Assembly: GCA_947594085.1 (NCBI GenBank)
Contig: CANQEB010000018.1
Span: forward strand, 1 to 17,482
From: an uncultured Lachnospiraceae bacterium
Lineage (GTDB): Bacteria > Bacillota > Clostridia > Lachnospirales > Lachnospiraceae
Reading direction: 5' to 3'
DNA length: 17,482 nucleotides
Shown here: piece by piece, positions 1-6,520 of the stretch
Layout of the letters: each line of letters starts with the position of its first letter
Numbering within the stretch: the stretch's first letter is position 1
Notes under the pieces: model-generated
Database searches by the model: none
The model's input: only the letters and a program-made list of their open reading frames with translations
What the model was told of the DNA's origin: nothing
Position numbers and translations under genes: made by a program

Positions 1-23
1 ACAAACGCGAAGGAGCAAAAGAG

Positions 24-1472
24 ATGACAGACGGGAAATGTGCGGCAAACCAAGAGAAGACGGTGAATTGCTGTCCGAGGTTCATGCTGGCGGCCGCCGC
101 GAGCGGAAGTGGAAAGACCCTGATTACTTGCGGTATATTGCAGGCGTTGTGTGATCGCGGTCTGAAAGTCGCTTCGTTCAAGTGCGGGCCGGACTATATC
201 GATCCGATGTTCCATGCGCGTGTGATCGGCACAAAGGCTCGCAATCTGGACACATTCTTCACGGACGAGGCTACAACGCGCGACCTGTTTGTCCGGGGCG
301 CAAAGGAAGCGGACGTCTCGGTGATAGAGGGTGTGATGGGGTATTACGACGGCCTTGGTGGAATCTCCGCGAAGGCGAGCAGTTACGATATGGCGCGTGT
401 CACGGACACGCCGGTGGTGCTGATCGTGAATTGCCGCGGTATGAGTCTTTCTTTGCTCGCGCTTGTCAGGGGTTTTATAGGGTTTCGGGAGGACAGTCGG
501 ATCCGAGGCGTGATCTTGAATCAGTGTTCGGAGCGCATGTATTTGAAGTTGAAGAGCCTTCTGAAGGCGGAGCTGGGTGTGCAAGCTCACGGCTATGTGC
601 CTTACATGCCGGAGCTGCAATTGAAGAGCCGCCATCTCGGGCTGGTGACGCCGGATGAGGTAGAGGGATTGCGTGAAAATCTCCGGAGGCTGGGACAGAC
701 GCTGGAGCGGACGCTTGACATCGACGAACTGCTCGAGCTCGCGCGGACAGCACCTGAGATCAAGAGAGAAGGACGATTGGCTGACTGCGGCAAGGCGCGT
801 GCGCAGCTCGAATCAACCGAGCCTGCCCCGGTGATCGCTGTGGCCCGTGATGAGGCGTTTTGTTTTCTGTACGAGGAGAATCTGGATCTTCTGCGCGAGC
901 TGGGAGCGGAGCTAAGGTTTTTCTCTCCGCTGCACGACGGGGAGCTTCCGCAGGCGGACGGACTGCTGCTCTATGGAGGTTATCCGGAGCTTTACGCGCG
1001 GCAGCTTAGCGAGAATCGTTCCATGCGTGAGAGCATCCGCCGGGCGTTGGAGCGCGGACTGCCGTGTATGGCCGAGTGCGGCGGATTTATGTATCTTCAG
1101 GAGGAACTGGAGGACATGGACGGCGTCAGCCATGCGATGGTAGGCGCGCTTGCGGGAAGGAGTTTTTATACGAAAAAGCTGAGCCGATTCGGGTATGTCG
1201 CCTTGCGGCCGCAAAAAGATCAGATGCTGGGAACGGATATCGGCGAGATCCGGGCGCACGAGTTCCATTATTTTGACAGTACAGCGTGCGGGGATGCATT
1301 TCACGCGCAGAAGCCGCAGCGCGCGGACGGGTGGGAATGCATACAGGGAAGCGCGTCCTGCATCGCGGGGTTTCCGCATCTGTATTATCATTCGAACCCG
1401 GAGATCGCGGTGCGGTTTCTGAAAAAATGTGCGCAGAGGAAGCAGGGGTATTGTAAAAGCGTGCAGTCATAG
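24..1472 (+). CDS. cbiA: Cobyrinate a,c-diamide synthase CbiA
   Basis: A 482-residue protein of usual CbiA length. It catalyses ATP- and glutamine-dependent amidation of the a and c side chains of (cob)yrinic acid in cobalamin synthesis, in the cytoplasm. The N-terminal dethiobiotin-synthetase-like ATPase domain carries a P-loop (ASGSGKT, residues 26-32) and KCGPDYIDP. The C-terminal glutamine amidotransferase domain shows YGGYPELYA, the nucleophile in AECGGFMYL (Cys352) and HEFHYFDS. The start is supported by AAGGAG about 8 bases upstream. Only 23 bases precede it, so it may continue an operon lying outside the window. cbiC follows 103 bases after the stop, with no terminator seen between them. 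The family assignment is secure. CobB (hydrogenobyrinate-specific) is the only close alternative, and the cobalt-early neighbours argue for CbiA. Confidence 0.96.
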   Translation: MTDGKCAANQEKTVNCCPRFMLAAAASGSGKTLITCGILQALCDRGLKVASFKCGPDYIDPMFHARVIGTKARNLDTFFTDEATTRDLFVRGAKEADVSVIEGVMGYYDGLGGISAKASSYDMARVTDTPVVLIVNCRGMSLSLLALVRGFIGFREDSRIRGVILNQCSERMYLKLKSLLKAELGVQAHGYVPYMPELQLKSRHLGLVTPDEVEGLRENLRRLGQTLERTLDIDELLELARTAPEIKREGRLADCGKARAQLESTEPAPVIAVARDEAFCFLYEENLDLLRELGAELRFFSPLHDGELPQADGLLLYGGYPELYARQLSENRSMRESIRRALERGLPCMAECGGFMYLQEELEDMDGVSHAMVGALAGRSFYTKKLSRFGYVALRPQKDQMLGTDIGEIRAHEFHYFDSTACGDAFHAQKPQRADGWECIQGSASCIAGFPHLYYHSNPEIAVRFLKKCAQRKQGYCKSVQS

Positions 1473-1575
1473 TAAAAAGACAGGATCGGATACAAAAAGG
1501 GGCGCGGAAACAGAAAATCTGCGCGAAAAGCGTTTGTGGGGAAAGGCTTACGCAAAAGATATGAGAGGTATGGAT

Positions 1576-2346
1576 ATGAAGATCGAACTGGAAAATGTAA
1601 AACCGATGGAGATCGAGCAGCGCAGCTTCGAGATCATTACGCGGGAGCTGGGCGACAAAAAACTGCAACCGGGGACGGAGCTGATCGTCAAGCGCTGTAT
1701 CCATACCAGCGCGGATTTTGACTACGCGGATAATCTCTGTTTCTCGCCGGGCGCGGTGGAGGCCGGGTTGCGGGCGATTCGTGTGGGGAGCGATATCGTC
1801 ACGGACACGCAGATGGCGAAGGCGGGGATCAACAAAAAGATTCTGGCGAAATACGGTGGGGAGGTTCACTGCTTCATGTCGGACGAGGACGTGGCGGCGA
1901 CGGCCCGGCGAAACGGAACGACGCGCGCGGTGGCGAGCATGGACAAGGTGGCAGAACAGTACAAAACGACGTGCGCGGTGGCGAGCATGGACAAGGTGGC
2001 AGAACAGTACAAAACGACGTGCGCAGCGAACATGGGCAAGGCGACAGACACGAGCAAAAAGGCGGGCACGGACACATCAGCGAAATCTGCGAAACCGTTG
2101 ATCGTAGCGATCGGCAACGCGCCGACTGCGTTGGTGCGGCTTTATGAGCTAATCACCGAGGGGAAGATAAGACCGGAGTTGATTATTGGCGTGCCGGTGG
2201 GTTTTGTCAATGTGGTGCAGTCGAAGGAGCTGATCATGCAGACGGATGTCCCGTTCATCGTAGCTCGCGGAAGAAAGGGCGGGAGCAACATCGCGGCCTG
2301 TATCTGCAACGCGCTGCTGTACATGCAGGAAAAGGATCGCAGTTAG
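1576..2346 (+). CDS. cbiC: Precorrin-8X / cobalt-precorrin-8 methylmutase CbiC
   Basis: CbiC moves a methyl group from C-11 to C-12 of cobalt-precorrin-8 to give cobyrinic acid. Family motifs are clear: KRCIHTSADFDYADN with the catalytic-type His, FSPGAV, DTQMAKAGI, CFMSDEDVA, VAIGNAPTAL, GVPVGFVN and GRKGGSNIA. The frame is open back into cbiA. ATG1576 is preferred because GAGAGG lies 7 bases upstream; ATG1570 and ATG1561 are alternatives. The resulting 256 residues exceed the usual roughly 205-220. The excess is a hydrophilic Ala/Lys/Thr-rich insert of about 45-50 residues (about 118-165) between SDEDVA and IVAIGNAPTAL. The insert is built from a perfect 16-residue duplication plus a degenerate third copy. 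The flanking conserved blocks are intact, so the enzyme is probably active with a surface loop expansion. Confidence 0.93.
   Translation: MKIELENVKPMEIEQRSFEIITRELGDKKLQPGTELIVKRCIHTSADFDYADNLCFSPGAVEAGLRAIRVGSDIVTDTQMAKAGINKKILAKYGGEVHCFMSDEDVAATARRNGTTRAVASMDKVAEQYKTTCAVASMDKVAEQYKTTCAANMGKATDTSKKAGTDTSAKSAKPLIVAIGNAPTALVRLYELITEGKIRPELIIGVPVGFVNVVQSKELIMQTDVPFIVARGRKGGSNIAACICNALLYMQEKDRS
1925..2020 (+). repeat. Two perfect 48-bp tandem copies inside cbiC
   Basis: Bases 1925-1972 and 1973-2020 are identical and directly adjacent. In frame they encode a 16-residue unit, AVASMDKVAEQYKTTC, at residues 118-133 and 134-149. From about 2023 a third, decayed copy can be recognised (AANMGKATDTSKK). 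The unit is a multiple of three, so copy-number change would not shift the frame. Perfect identity suggests recent duplication or an assembly-sensitive locus. Confidence 0.95.
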
Positions 2347-2424
2347 CGCGACTCTTTGCCAAAATGCGAAATCCAAGGTCGGAAATTCGCGAAAAAATGG
2401 TATTGTATCTTTAGGGAAAAGGTG

Positions 2425-2594
2425 TTACTATTAGTCGACAGGTGCAGGCGCCTCGGCGTCTGGTAAAAGGGAAACAGGTGCAAATCCTGTACGATCTCGT
2501 CACTGTAAGCAGGGAATGCAGACCAAATGCCACTGGGAAACTGGGAAGGCGGTCATGCGTGATGATCTGCAAGTCAGGAAACCTGCCTGTTGTT
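2425..2594 (+). promoter_or_regulatory. Cobalamin (B12) riboswitch aptamer
   Basis: Class-I-type cobalamin aptamer signatures occur in the right order. They are GGTGCAGGCGCC with its partner near 2440-2462, AAAAGGGAAACAGGTGCAAAT (2466-2484 region), CCTGTACG, TCACTGTAAGC (2500-2510), CCACTGGGAAACTGGGAAGGC (2530-2550) and the B12 box AAGTCAGGAAACCTGCCTG (2571-2589). It lies between cbiC and cbiK and faces cbiK. It should bind adenosyl- or another cobalamin and repress downstream genes when B12 is abundant. The outer boundaries are approximate. Confidence 0.93.
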
Positions 2595-2638
2595 GGTACG
2601 GGAATTTGCATTCCAGATCACGAGTAATTGATTGTACC
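2595..2638 (+). promoter_or_regulatory. Candidate riboswitch expression platform
   Basis: GGTAC (2595-2599) can pair with GTACC (2634-2638). This encloses a small hairpin, GGAAT-TTGC-ATTCC (2601-2614). TGCATTCC (2607-2614) is also perfectly complementary to GGAATGCA (2513-2520) inside the aptamer's P5/L5 region. The local hairpin and the long-range pairing are mutually exclusive, as expected for a kissing-loop switch. No T-run follows, so a classical intrinsic terminator is not evident here. Pairings were read by eye; no folding was run. Confidence 0.5.
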
Positions 2639-2686
2639 GCAAAACATACCCTTGAGGCATTTTATAATTCATGCTATTGGGGTGGG

Positions 2687-2705
2687 GAGACGGCTGTGCT
2701 GTCTC
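2687..2705 (+). other. Hairpin in the cbiK leader
   Basis: GAGACGGC (2687-2694) pairs with GCTGTCTC (2698-2705) around the loop TGT, with one G-T wobble in eight pairs. It follows a G-rich tract (GGGGTGGGG). No T-run follows, so it is a weak terminator candidate. It may be a stability or attenuation element downstream of the riboswitch. Confidence 0.4.
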
Positions 2706-2895
2706 AGAAGGTATTATCTTGTGAAATTCTGTGAAAGATCATAGGCAGGAATGCGCCCGGATTTTGTCATGCATGGGCATGGCGAAAGCTCGGGTGTTTT
2801 ATTTTCCTGGTATTCTCATGTTTTCTATTCTCATGATCGTATCTCCGGCGGAAATATCTGCCTGTGCTGTCATGTTCCTGTACCTGCAAGGACAC

Positions 2896-2982
2896 GCGCG
2901 CCTTGAAAAAACAAGCCTTGAAACAACGGCGCGCTGTGCATCACAGTCTGCAAAGCAGGCTGTGAAATTTGTGCGATGCACA
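2896..2982 (+). promoter_or_regulatory. Two consecutive stem-loops just upstream of the cbiK ribosome site
   Basis: The first stem is GCGCGCC (2896-2902) with GGCGCGC (2928-2934). The second is compound: TGTGCATC (2935-2942) with GATGCACA (2975-2982), enclosing ACAGTCTGC-AAA-GCAGGCTGT (2943-2963) with one G-T wobble and an 11-base bulge. The structure ends about 7 bases before the AAGGAGGAG ribosome site of cbiK (from 2989), so it could affect mRNA stability or translation. The remainder of 2706-2895 shows only an in-frame upstream extension of cbiK without coding signals. Confidence 0.5.
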
Positions 2983-3003
2983 CAAAACAAGGAGGAGAGG
3001 AAC

Positions 3004-3972
3004 ATGAAAAACAAGGCAATGAAACTGATGACCTGCGGTGTGTGCGCGGCGATGCTGGCGATGAGTGCGGCGGCTGTGCAGGCGGATGAGACCGAGCTTA
3101 CCGCAGCGGAGACGGAGCTGGAGACAGAAGTCTACACGGGCGACGCTTCCAACGAGAACGTGAGGAATCAGGACGACATCGGTGAGAAGGAGCTGCTGGT
3201 GATCAGCTTCGGTACCAGCTTCAACGACAACCGTCAGGCGACGATCGGCGCGATCGAGGCGGCGATGGAAGAAGCGTTCCCGGATTTCAGCGTGAGAAGA
3301 GGCTTCACGAGCAACATCATCATCGACCATGTGCTCACGCGCGACAATGTGAAGATCGACGACGTCGGTGAGGCTCTGGACCGCGCCGTGGCCAACGGAG
3401 TGAAGACGCTTGTCGTGCAGCCGACGCATCTGATGAACGGCTATGAGTACACGGATCTGTCCAATGAGCTTGCGGAGTACGCGGATTCGTTCGATCAGAT
3501 CGTGCTCGGTGAGCCGCTTCTGACCAGTGACGAGGACTTTGAGGCTGTAGCCGAGGCAATCGTTGCGGCGACATCGGAGTACGACGACGGCGAGACCGCG
3601 ATCGTGTTCATGGGACACGGCACCGAGGCGGAATCCAACCAGGTCTACGCGAAGATGCAGGACGTGTTGACGGCCGGTGGTCATGAGAATTACTTTGTCG
3701 GCACGGTAGAGGCGACGCCGTCTCTGGACGATGTGGTAGCCGCGGTAGGCGAGAAGGAATACAAGAAGGTTGTGCTTGAGCCGCTCATGGTAGTGGCCGG
3801 TGACCATGCGAACAACGACATGGCCGGCGACGAGGAAGGCGCCTGGAAAAAGACGTTTGAGGACGCCGGATATGAGGTAGAGTGCCTGCTGACAGGTCTC
3901 GGCTCCATGGAGCCGATCCAGGATCTGTACGTGGCGCACGCGCAGGCTGCGATCGACTCGCTTGCTGAGTAA
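3004..3972 (+). CDS. cbiK: Secreted CbiK-type sirohydrochlorin cobaltochelatase
   Basis: A 322-residue class-II chelatase that inserts cobalt (family members also accept iron) into sirohydrochlorin, the entry step of the cobalt-early B12 pathway. Motifs include LLVISFGTSFNDNR and three conserved metal-site histidine contexts: QPTHLMNGYEY (His142), FMGHGTE (His205) and VAGDHANNDMAG (His268). The start at 3004 has AAGGAGGAGAGG just upstream. It begins a clear signal peptide (MKLMTC...AAAVQA, cleavage near ADE), followed by an acidic Thr/Glu linker to about residue 60. The frame is open back to 2731, but that extension lacks a ribosome site and would bury the signal peptide. Export is odd for a biosynthetic chelatase. 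Periplasmic CbiK is known in Desulfovibrio, and a role in extracellular cobalt or tetrapyrrole handling for the next operon is possible. It is controlled by the upstream B12 riboswitch. Confidence 0.9.
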   Translation: MKNKAMKLMTCGVCAAMLAMSAAAVQADETELTAAETELETEVYTGDASNENVRNQDDIGEKELLVISFGTSFNDNRQATIGAIEAAMEEAFPDFSVRRGFTSNIIIDHVLTRDNVKIDDVGEALDRAVANGVKTLVVQPTHLMNGYEYTDLSNELAEYADSFDQIVLGEPLLTSDEDFEAVAEAIVAATSEYDDGETAIVFMGHGTEAESNQVYAKMQDVLTAGGHENYFVGTVEATPSLDDVVAAVGEKEYKKVVLEPLMVVAGDHANNDMAGDEEGAWKKTFEDAGYEVECLLTGLGSMEPIQDLYVAHAQAAIDSLAE

Positions 3973-4010
3973 TCAGAATATTGGCTTTCGCCCGCGCGGA
4001 GAAAGCTATA

Positions 4011-4046
4011 AAGCCCGGCGGCCGTCTTTTGCGGCAGGCCGGGTTT
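4011..4046 (+). terminator. Strong hairpin after cbiK, terminator-like
   Basis: AAGCCCGGC (4011-4019) pairs with GCCGGGTTT (4038-4046), with one wobble. An inner GCCG/CGGC stem closes the loop TCTTTTG. The TTT forms the end of the stem and no further T-run follows, so termination may be partial. A weaker GCTTTC/GAAAGC hairpin (3984-4006) precedes it. It separates cbiK from the uptake operon. Confidence 0.55.
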
Positions 4047-4157
4047 GCCTTGCAGACGATGTGCTGTGAAAACACAGATGGACAGGGCAGGATGCGTTGT
4101 AACCGCTCAGCGCTTGAAAGGACAATTGTGAAACAGAGAAAAGAAATGAACGGATAT

Positions 4158-4169
4158 TGCGCTATAATC
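4158..4169 (+). promoter_or_regulatory. Weak candidate promoter -10 for the uptake operon
   Basis: TATAAT at 4164-4169 is a perfect -10 hexamer, about 64 bases before the next start codon. No good -35 lies 16-18 bases upstream (the position reads AAAGAA), so the call is weak. The rest of 4047-4232 shows nothing else recognisable. Confidence 0.3.
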
Positions 4170-4232
4170 AGATGCGACAGACAATGGAACAGGGTGAATC
4201 AGGATAAATAACAGAACAGGGAGAATCAGAAC

Positions 4233-5150
4233 ATGAGGAAATTACAGAAATTAGCGGCGGCAGCGGTCGCGCTTACACTGATCGGAAGTATGAGCCTGGG
4301 AGCGCTGGCTGAGAATGAGACGGAAAAGGACGATCAGGCGGCGGAACAGATGACGGAGCAGTCGTCGGAGACGGGAGTCGCCACGGCGGCGGAGATGGTG
4401 ACGCCGGAGGATGTCGTGGAGGACTGGATGGTGCCGATCACGGCCGACGAGCTGAACGACGGCGTGTACGAAATCGAGGTGGCGTGCAGTTCCTCGATGT
4501 TCAAGATTGACAAGTGCGAGCTCACCGTGGCGGACGGCGAGATGAGCGCGGTGATGACGATGAGCGGAACCGGTTATCTCTATCTATTCATGGGTACGGG
4601 AGAGGAAGCCGTGAAAGCGTCGGAGGACGATTATATTCCTTTTGTGGAAAACGAAGATGGGCAGCATACCTACGAGGTGCCGGTGGAGGCCTTGGACGCG
4701 GGGATCGACTGCGCGGCGTTCAGCAAGCGCAAGGAGCAGTGGTATGACCGGACGCTTGTGTTCCTGGCTTCCTCTCTGCCGGAGGATGCGCGCAAAGAGC
4801 AGGAGATGACGACAGTTGAGGACTTGGCCCTGGCGGACGGGGCGTACCTGGTCGAGGCGACACTGGAAGGCGGTTCCGGGAAGACGACGGTGGCATCCCC
4901 GGCGAAGCTGATCGTGGAGAACGGTGAGGCGACCGCGGAGATTGTCTTCTCGAGTCCATACTATGATTACGTTCTGGTGGGCGATGAAAAGTTCGAGCCG
5001 GTGAATGAGGAAGGCGATTCCACGTTTCTGATTCCGGTGAAGGGCTTCGACTATCAGATGGCGATCACGGCGGACACGATTGCGATGAGCACGCCGCACG
5101 AGATCGACTATCATCTGCACCTTGACTCGGCGACGATCGCTGAGGAGTGA
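4233..5150 (+). CDS. Secreted protein with two similar NEAT-like beta domains
   Basis: A 305-residue exported protein. The signal peptide (residues 1-26, ending LGALA) is followed by a low-complexity acidic linker (27-73). Two related domains then follow: domain 1 (about 77-182: DGVYEIEV, ELTVADGEMSAVMTMSGTGY) and domain 2 (about 203-298: DGAYLVEAT, KLIVENGEATAEIVFSSPYY). Each has the pattern DGxYxxEx, then a small-molecule-pocket-like S-x-x-Y segment, then a Phe/Val-Pro-Val strand, and domain 2 ends MSTPHEIDYHL. This resembles NEAT-type haem/iron-transport modules, but I assign it by pattern only. It has no lipobox, LPXTG or C-terminal anchor, so it is probably released or held by partners. 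It begins the ABC uptake operon, so a substrate-capture role for tetrapyrrole or corrinoid is a reasonable inference. The ribosome site is GGGAG about 10 bases upstream. Confidence 0.62.
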   Translation: MRKLQKLAAAAVALTLIGSMSLGALAENETEKDDQAAEQMTEQSSETGVATAAEMVTPEDVVEDWMVPITADELNDGVYEIEVACSSSMFKIDKCELTVADGEMSAVMTMSGTGYLYLFMGTGEEAVKASEDDYIPFVENEDGQHTYEVPVEALDAGIDCAAFSKRKEQWYDRTLVFLASSLPEDARKEQEMTTVEDLALADGAYLVEATLEGGSGKTTVASPAKLIVENGEATAEIVFSSPYYDYVLVGDEKFEPVNEEGDSTFLIPVKGFDYQMAITADTIAMSTPHEIDYHLHLDSATIAEE

Positions 5151-5177
5151 ATAATTTCAGGCAGAGGAGTGCCGGAC

Positions 5178-6395
5178 ATGGACAATAACAGAATTTGCAT
5201 GCCCGCGTGGGAGCAGGGAAAAAGCTTTCGGAAATCTGCGGGGTATTTGAAAGAGAAAAGACCCAGAACACAGCTTGCAGGTATCGGTCTGCTCAGCTTA
5301 TGCCTGCTGCTTTTCCTCGCTGCTTTCGAAATTCCGGCGCAGGCCGCGCAGGAGCTTCCGGGGCTTACATATGATCACAGTATGGAGCTGCTTTACGCCG
5401 AACGTTTTTCGGTGGATTACTATGAGGACGGCTATGCGTTGATCACAATCGAGGACGGTGGGCGCTATTTGGTGGTGCCGGAAGAGATGGAGACGCCGGT
5501 GGGTCTGGATGCGGACATCACAGTGCTGCAAAGGCCGCTGGATCGTATCTATCTGGTGGCGACCTCGGCGATGGATCATTTCGCGGCGCTGGATGGAGTG
5601 GGCAGTTTGCGCCTCTCCGGGACGCAGGAGGACGGATGGTACATTCCAGAGGCGAAGACGGCGATGGAAGACGGCAAGCTGCTGTATGCGGGCAAGTACA
5701 GCGCGCCGGATTATGAGCTGATCGTATCGGAGGGTTGTGATCTGGCGATTGAATCGACAATGATCTATCACACGCCGGAGGTACAGGAGATGCTGGAGGG
5801 ATTTGACATCCCGGTGTTGGTAGAGCGGTCCAGCTACGAACCGCACCCGCTCGGCCGCGCGGAGTGGATGAAGCTGTATGCGGTGCTGCTTGGGAAAGAA
5901 GAGCTGGCGGAGCAATTGTTTGAAGAGCAGACGGAGAAGCTCGCGGATGTGCTGGGCAGGGAGAGCACCGGAAAGACCGCCGCGTTTTTCTATATCAGTT
6001 CCAACGGTTATGTAAACGTGCGCAAGACGAATGATTACGTATCGAAGATGATCGAGCTTGCCGGGGGCAAGTATGTGTTTCAGGACCTCGGAGACGAGGA
6101 AAACGCGCTTTCCACGGTCAATATGCAGATGGAGGATTTCTATGCCGGGGCGAAGGACGCGGATGTGCTGATCTACAACAGCACGATCGACGGGCAGATC
6201 GCAAGTCTGGATGAACTGTTTGAAAAGAGTGCGCTTCTTGCGGATTTCCGGGCGGTGAAGGAGGGTAATGTGTGGTGTACCACGCAGAACCTTTTTCAGA
6301 AGACGACCGGGTTGGCGGACATGATTGTGGACATACACGCAGTCCTGAACGGAGGCAAGCCGGAGGATATGACGTATCTGTATCCGCTCGAATGA
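5178..6395 (+). CDS. ABC transporter substrate-binding protein, BtuF/FhuD-like
   Basis: A 405-residue extracellular binding protein of the class-III helical-backbone type used for cobalamin, haem and siderophores. Evidence is the two-lobe architecture with IESTMIYHTPEVQEMLEGFDIPVLVE, a lobe-linking helix region after GRAEWMKLYAVLLG, AGGKYVFQDLG, and the terminal TTGLADMIVDIHAVLNG. The N-terminus has about 32 polar residues before a hydrophobic core (33-50) and an AQA cleavage site near residue 56. No lipobox Cys follows, which is unusual for a Gram-positive binding protein. ATG5178 is chosen over GTG5169 because AGAGGAG sits 8 bases before it; GTG5169 would overlap that site. It starts 27 bases after the preceding gene and is followed by the permease. 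The cargo cannot be fixed from sequence. Confidence 0.85.
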   Translation: MDNNRICMPAWEQGKSFRKSAGYLKEKRPRTQLAGIGLLSLCLLLFLAAFEIPAQAAQELPGLTYDHSMELLYAERFSVDYYEDGYALITIEDGGRYLVVPEEMETPVGLDADITVLQRPLDRIYLVATSAMDHFAALDGVGSLRLSGTQEDGWYIPEAKTAMEDGKLLYAGKYSAPDYELIVSEGCDLAIESTMIYHTPEVQEMLEGFDIPVLVERSSYEPHPLGRAEWMKLYAVLLGKEELAEQLFEEQTEKLADVLGRESTGKTAAFFYISSNGYVNVRKTNDYVSKMIELAGGKYVFQDLGDEENALSTVNMQMEDFYAGAKDADVLIYNSTIDGQIASLDELFEKSALLADFRAVKEGNVWCTTQNLFQKTTGLADMIVDIHAVLNGGKPEDMTYLYPLE

Positions 6396-6441
6396 GACCC
6401 CGAGTGCCGTAAGTAACGAAGCTTTCCGGACTGGCGCTTCT

Positions 6442-6466
6442 GCAGGCTCTTTCTGAAAGGTTCTGC
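6442..6466 (+). other. Intergenic hairpin between binding protein and permease genes
   Basis: The arms are 6442-6452 and 6456-6466, with loop CTG and ten of eleven positions paired (two G-T wobbles). No T-run follows. In uptake operons such hairpins often stabilise the upstream binding-protein message relative to the permease; that role is inferred here. Confidence 0.35.
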
Positions 6467-6520
6467 CGCCGCAGTCAGAAAACGAATAATTTTGCATGAA
6501 CAGGACGGGAGGAAAACAGG

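Noticed and set aside
1126..1869. Minus-strand open frame of 247 codons across cbiA and cbiC
   Set aside because: Composition and lack of motifs mark it as a shadow; both plus-strand genes are secure.
1925..2020. CRISPR-like repeat
   Set aside because: The two copies are directly adjacent without spacers, and are in frame within cbiC; it is a tandem coding repeat.
2731..3003. N-terminal extension of the CbiK frame with a hydrophobic stretch
   Set aside because: No ribosome site at its start, overlaps structured RNA, and would internalise a good signal peptide that has its own strong ribosome site.
2941..3939. Minus-strand open frame of 332 codons opposite cbiK
   Set aside because: No recognisable motifs, His/Arg-rich, and fully covered by the clear cbiK gene.
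3981..4211. 76-codon plus-strand frame after cbiK
   Set aside because: Runs through the terminator-like hairpin, has no ribosome site and no motif.
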